64,000 nucleotides of DNA, from contig JAGCWX010000020.1 in NCBI GenBank assembly GCA_017961585.1, positions 1 to 64,000 of the forward strand, read 5' to 3'. The translations under genes and the position numbers were made by a program. Of this stretch, positions 61,102-64,000 are shown in pieces. The notes beneath the pieces are model-generated. The model was given only the letters and a program-made list of their open reading frames with translations, was not told the DNA's origin and made no database searches. The stretch's first letter is position 1, and the number at the start of each line of letters is the position of its first letter. This DNA is from Elusimicrobiaceae bacterium. GTDB taxonomy: Bacteria > Elusimicrobiota > Elusimicrobia > Elusimicrobiales > Elusimicrobiaceae.

Positions 61102-62673
61102 CTAACGGCTCCAACCGTGCAGATTTTTGTAATAGTAGTAGTTCTTCATCTGACGTAAATATTGGATATACCCGTAAGAACCGTTGTTTAAATTGTTGTT
61201 ATACCACATATATCCGTCCAACCCGGCGTGGAAATAATCTTCGGTAGTGAGCACCTCTTTGCCGGACTCAGTTTTAATTACATCCCCGTCGTTGGGTTCA
61301 AACTTACTGGAGGCAATTACCGCCACGTTTGGATCCAACCGGCGCAGCTCTTCCATCATGGCAATTCCCCCTTCTGGGACTAACAGATCTGTAATAACCA
61401 AGTCATATTGGGAGCCGGAACGCACCCGATTTAAAAAAGTTCTTCCTTCGGAAAAAGTTTCCACTCTGGCCCCTTTGCCCAAAAGCCCTTTTTTGCCCCA
61501 TGCTTCAAAATTGAGACGAGGGTTCAAATCGTCATTAATGAAGGCAATGTGTAAATTTTCGGGGATGTGTGTTAATAATTCATCTGCCTCATCGGTAAAT
61601 TTCATCATAGCGGCGTCGTGCGCACGTTCCGCAGCACGCTGTGCCATTTTCTGCTCGGCAGACATAGCGGTTGTATAGTCCTCTTCATCATACTCATCTT
61701 CCCAATCGGCGTCTTGTTCGCCGGCAATCATAGTGGACGACCCGGGCAAATATGGGGAGGAATGGTCCGGATTATAAAGAATAAATTCGTGCACATTGTA
61801 GATTCTATGATCCGGACGAGAAATTCTTAAGCTCGTCAGCACCCCCTTTAACATAGGGACATAAGCCGCACGCATTTGATCCCAATATTGCTGTTGAGCC
61901 ATGATAAAAGGATCCTTAATAAAAGCATTGCGCAATTTTAAGACGTCAGTAGTCATTTTATAGATAAAACTATTGATGCGCGTGCGATCCCCAAATTCAA
62001 GGGCATAATCCTCACTTGCAAAATAACCGAGCCGGCTTATGAGATAGGAATTTATCTCTTTAGAATTAATAATAAAGTCCTCATATTCCTTAGACAACGA
62101 TTTCCACGTTTCCATGGGCACTTCGTGCGTGAGGTAACCAAAACGTAACGAAGGTGGAGTAACTTCCATTTTCCGCCAAAGGTATCCCAAAGTTTCTCTG
62201 GATTCTTTCCATGGGACACGATCACGCCATGAACCAATGAGATATCCTTTATCATAATCAAACCCTGTACGTTTAATGGCCAATTCCACATCCATTCCGC
62301 TTTTGATAGCATCGGAACTGGCATAGGCAAGCGTACCAGAAGGCATAATGGAATGGCGCTTATTCGCACTTGAAGCCGACGTGGAAATAGCTACCCGCCG
62401 TTCCAAATCCACCCCGGTTCTTTCCAGGAAAAAATTCCGTTTTTCGTTAGCATCCCAATTCAAATTTTCCAGCAATATAGGTTCACGTTTGGTTGAATTT
62501 TTTAATTTATAAGATTTTTTGATTCTCCCAAAGGTTTTGCGAGGGGCTCTTGTTGTGTATGATTTTTTAAATTTAAACTTCCGAGGTTTGGGGAGCACGG
62601 CTTCTGCATTTAACAAATTCCCACCTATCACCAAACACATCACGATTGCGAACCAACGGACGATTGTATGCAT
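61102..62673 (-). CDS. Exported protein with receiver-like (response-regulator) domain
   Basis: A 523-residue protein with a signal peptide (TIVRWFAIVMCLVIGGNLLNAEA) and a basic Lys/Arg-rich segment (30-65). A helical region of about 240 residues precedes an acidic linker (DADWEDEYDEED). The C-terminal domain, about 374-495, follows the receiver plan: acidic pair D381-D382 in FINDDLN, phospho-acceptor-like D429 in YDLVITDL, Ser455 in VIASS, and AGLDGYMW in the place of the usual AGADGYLxKP, where the conserved Lys is lost. Receiver domains are cytoplasmic in known systems. No histidine kinase is nearby. It is driven by element J. Confidence 0.7.
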   Translation of the reverse strand: MHTIVRWFAIVMCLVIGGNLLNAEAVLPKPRKFKFKKSYTTRAPRKTFGRIKKSYKLKNSTKREPILLENLNWDANEKRNFFLERTGVDLERRVAISTSASSANKRHSIMPSGTLAYASSDAIKSGMDVELAIKRTGFDYDKGYLIGSWRDRVPWKESRETLGYLWRKMEVTPPSLRFGYLTHEVPMETWKSLSKEYEDFIINSKEINSYLISRLGYFASEDYALEFGDRTRINSFIYKMTTDVLKLRNAFIKDPFIMAQQQYWDQMRAAYVPMLKGVLTSLRISRPDHRIYNVHEFILYNPDHSSPYLPGSSTMIAGEQDADWEDEYDEEDYTTAMSAEQKMAQRAAERAHDAAMMKFTDEADELLTHIPENLHIAFINDDLNPRLNFEAWGKKGLLGKGARVETFSEGRTFLNRVRSGSQYDLVITDLLVPEGGIAMMEELRRLDPNVAVIASSKFEPNDGDVIKTESGKEVLTTEDYFHAGLDGYMWYNNNLNNGSYGYIQYLRQMKNYYYYKNLHGWSR

Positions 62674-62706
62674 AATACTTGCTCCTGTTTTAAAAACTTA
62701 TATTTT

Positions 62707-62772
62707 AGTTTACCACAATTGCTTCCTACACGCCAGGGTCTAAAGGCCCAACTGTGTATAGGTCTTTTTACC
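62707..62772 (-). promoter_or_regulatory. Two-box promoter element J
   Basis: Minus strand: distal GGTAAAAAGACC (62761-62772), 12 bp, proximal GGCCTTTAGACC (62737-62748), 24 bp starting CTGG, -10 TAAACT (62707-62712). Full spacing rule. Confidence 0.85.
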
Positions 62773-62791
62773 TATTTAGCGTAATTTTTTA

Positions 62792-62820
62792 TTGACAATG
62801 CCCCTCGTAAACAATAAAAT
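62792..62820 (+). promoter_or_regulatory. Sigma-70-type promoter of the DUF885-like gene
   Basis: TTGACA (62792-62797), 17 bp, TAAAAT (62815-62820). It lies 20 bp from the distal box of divergent element J, so a bound regulator there could affect both genes. Confidence 0.8.
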
Positions 62821-62842
62821 ATAAGTGGAGTATTTTATATCA

Positions 62843-64000
62843 ATGAACAGGACTCGTGTACAAACTATGAATAAAAAATTATTGTGTTTTGTGCTTTTTG
62901 TCTTGGGTTTGGCCAGTGTAGCCACAAAGGCCGATGCCCAATCAGGGTTAGAAGTGGGCAGTATCAACGCCATTTTGGAAGATAATTCCTTGCGCGACGC
63001 TGCCACCCGCTACGTATCCGTATTTTCTTATTTCTTTCCGGAAGAAGCTACCCGTTTAGGGTTTTCTGCCGGCAACAACTTGCTCAATGACCGCAGTGCC
63101 AATAGCGATGAACAAGCCCAACAGGCATTAGAAGCTGTGGTACGGGATTTGAACTTAATTGATATTTCCAATCTTTCCGAAAACAAGAAGGCCGAATATC
63201 ACCTGCTTAAGCAAACGGTGCAGAGCAATCTGTGGCAATTACAACAGAACCGCTTAACCAAAAACCCGCTTTATTATGCACAAGCCCTGGATGCCGTGTA
63301 TGATTTGTTGTTGGTTCCGCAAAGCAACTTACGCACCAAACGCCTCAATTTGCTGGGACGTGTTTCTGCGCTACCCCTGGTAGCACAGCAAGCCCAGGAA
63401 AACTTGGAAGATGTTTCCCCTCACTTGGCCCGGTTAGCCATGGAAAAGGCCTACTACGCCTATATTTCGTTTGACGAAGTAGCAAAATTAATTACCGAGG
63501 GGCCGGCTCTATCCAATGATTCCAATGATGCCCCCAAAGCAGAAGGTGCCGTTCAGAAGGCCAAAGTTGCCATCCGCCAATTATTTGACTTGTTTAAACA
63601 ACTTTCCCAACAAGAAAGTGCCACCCAGGATTTCCGTTTGGGAGAAGACGCTTATGCCCAAATGTTAAAAGACACTTACCAAATTACGGAAAAATCTTCC
63701 GCCCTAGGCAAAGCGCTGGAAAAACAATTTGATCAAGCTCAGCACGAATTGGCCACCGCACTGGAACCGTTTGCCTTATCCGCCGAGGACGAAGAAGTAA
63801 CCGTTGTAGAAGATTTGAACGAAATTCCCTTTATTCAACGTGCGCAAAAAGAAGTGGAAAAAGATGCCAAGCCCAAAAAAGCGCAAAAACCGGAATATGT
63901 TCCCCCCACCGCCAACCAATTTTATGCGGTGGCAACGCAATTGGAATCCCCCTTTACGTTGGATGATAAAATCAACGAAGAAATCAACAAACAGGCCACT
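62843..64000 (+). CDS. Exported DUF885-like protein, C-terminus cut by window edge
   Basis: The frame is open for 386 codons to the window end. Two starts are possible: 62843 (a GGAG lies 12 bp upstream) and 62867 (MNKKLLCFVLFV), which gives the cleaner signal peptide, cut near TKADA/Q. The mature N-terminus has SYFFPEEATRLGFSAGNNLLNDRS and later RLNLLGRVSALPLVAQQAQENL, which resemble the N-terminal half of DUF885 proteins, a family of putative metalloproteases. The catalytic region would lie beyond the edge, so the assignment is tentative. Confidence 0.6.
   Translation, partial: MNRTRVQTMNKKLLCFVLFVLGLASVATKADAQSGLEVGSINAILEDNSLRDAATRYVSVFSYFFPEEATRLGFSAGNNLLNDRSANSDEQAQQALEAVVRDLNLIDISNLSENKKAEYHLLKQTVQSNLWQLQQNRLTKNPLYYAQALDAVYDLLLVPQSNLRTKRLNLLGRVSALPLVAQQAQENLEDVSPHLARLAMEKAYYAYISFDEVAKLITEGPALSNDSNDAPKAEGAVQKAKVAIRQLFDLFKQLSQQESATQDFRLGEDAYAQMLKDTYQITEKSSALGKALEKQFDQAQHELATALEPFALSAEDEEVTVVEDLNEIPFIQRAQKEVEKDAKPKKAQKPEYVPPTANQFYAVATQLESPFTLDDKINEEINKQAT

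Overview
The window reads as ordinary chromosome from a diderm (outer-membrane-bearing), probably anaerobic bacterium. A Gram-negative envelope is shown by an Mla-type lipid transport operon (34342-37163) and many signal-peptide proteins. Anaerobic fermentation is suggested by pyruvate phosphate dikinase (8425-11253) and the [FeFe]-hydrogenase maturase HydE (6046-7083). Together with a type IV pilin (17352-17831), a two-subunit glycyl-tRNA synthetase and the gene content overall, this is compatible with Elusimicrobiota (gut Elusimicrobium-like lineages). That assignment is inference from gene content; no rRNA is present to settle it. No mobile element, phage or CRISPR array was seen.

Layout. 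1-8256: partial exported protein, pnp-rpsO, two DUF805 membrane proteins, a TIKI/ChaN-like exported protein, a 38-residue mini-gene, hydE and an exported four-repeat protein. 8425-17831: rightward housekeeping block of ppdK, gmk-rpoZ-udg-priA, tyrS-mltG and a pilin. 17884-30349: leftward block mnmE-mnmG-rsmG-(exported peptidase)-rsmH-ftsL-ftsI-murF-mraY-ftsW-murG, a partial division/cell-wall cluster without murC, murD, murE, ftsQ, ftsA or ftsZ. 30486-32978: two divergent exported proteins. 32975-39686: dnaB-alr-mlaE-mlaF-mlaD-radA. 39799-43324: rpmH-rnpA-yidD-yidC-jag. 43491-49056: an exported repeat protein, then glyQ-glyS and two related exported proteins. 49150-49605: a free-standing candidate non-coding RNA with its own promoter and terminator. 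49738-54899: exported protein, lipoprotein, lipA, a TPR-SpoIID protein, yggS and a DUF167 gene. 55085-64000: a 1442-residue exported protein with a J-domain, tig with two tRNAs, an exported receiver-domain protein and a partial DUF885-like protein.

The most striking result is a promoter architecture repeated ten times. Two 12-bp palindromic boxes (consensus GGYC-N4-GRCC) are separated by 12 bp, then follow 24 bp and a -10 hexamer, with no recognisable -35. The proximal box to -10 distance is identical at every copy, which places the box centre near -42.5, as for a class II activator site. Nine of the ten downstream genes encode signal-peptide proteins, mostly of unknown function; the tenth is the 38-residue mini-gene. 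This looks like an undescribed regulon for exported proteins. Two of its members carry domains normally found in the cytoplasm: a response-regulator receiver-like domain and a DnaJ J-domain.

A second recurring feature is leaderless transcription: several genes have their -10 hexamer exactly 6 bp (or 8 bp) before the ATG and no Shine-Dalgarno sequence.
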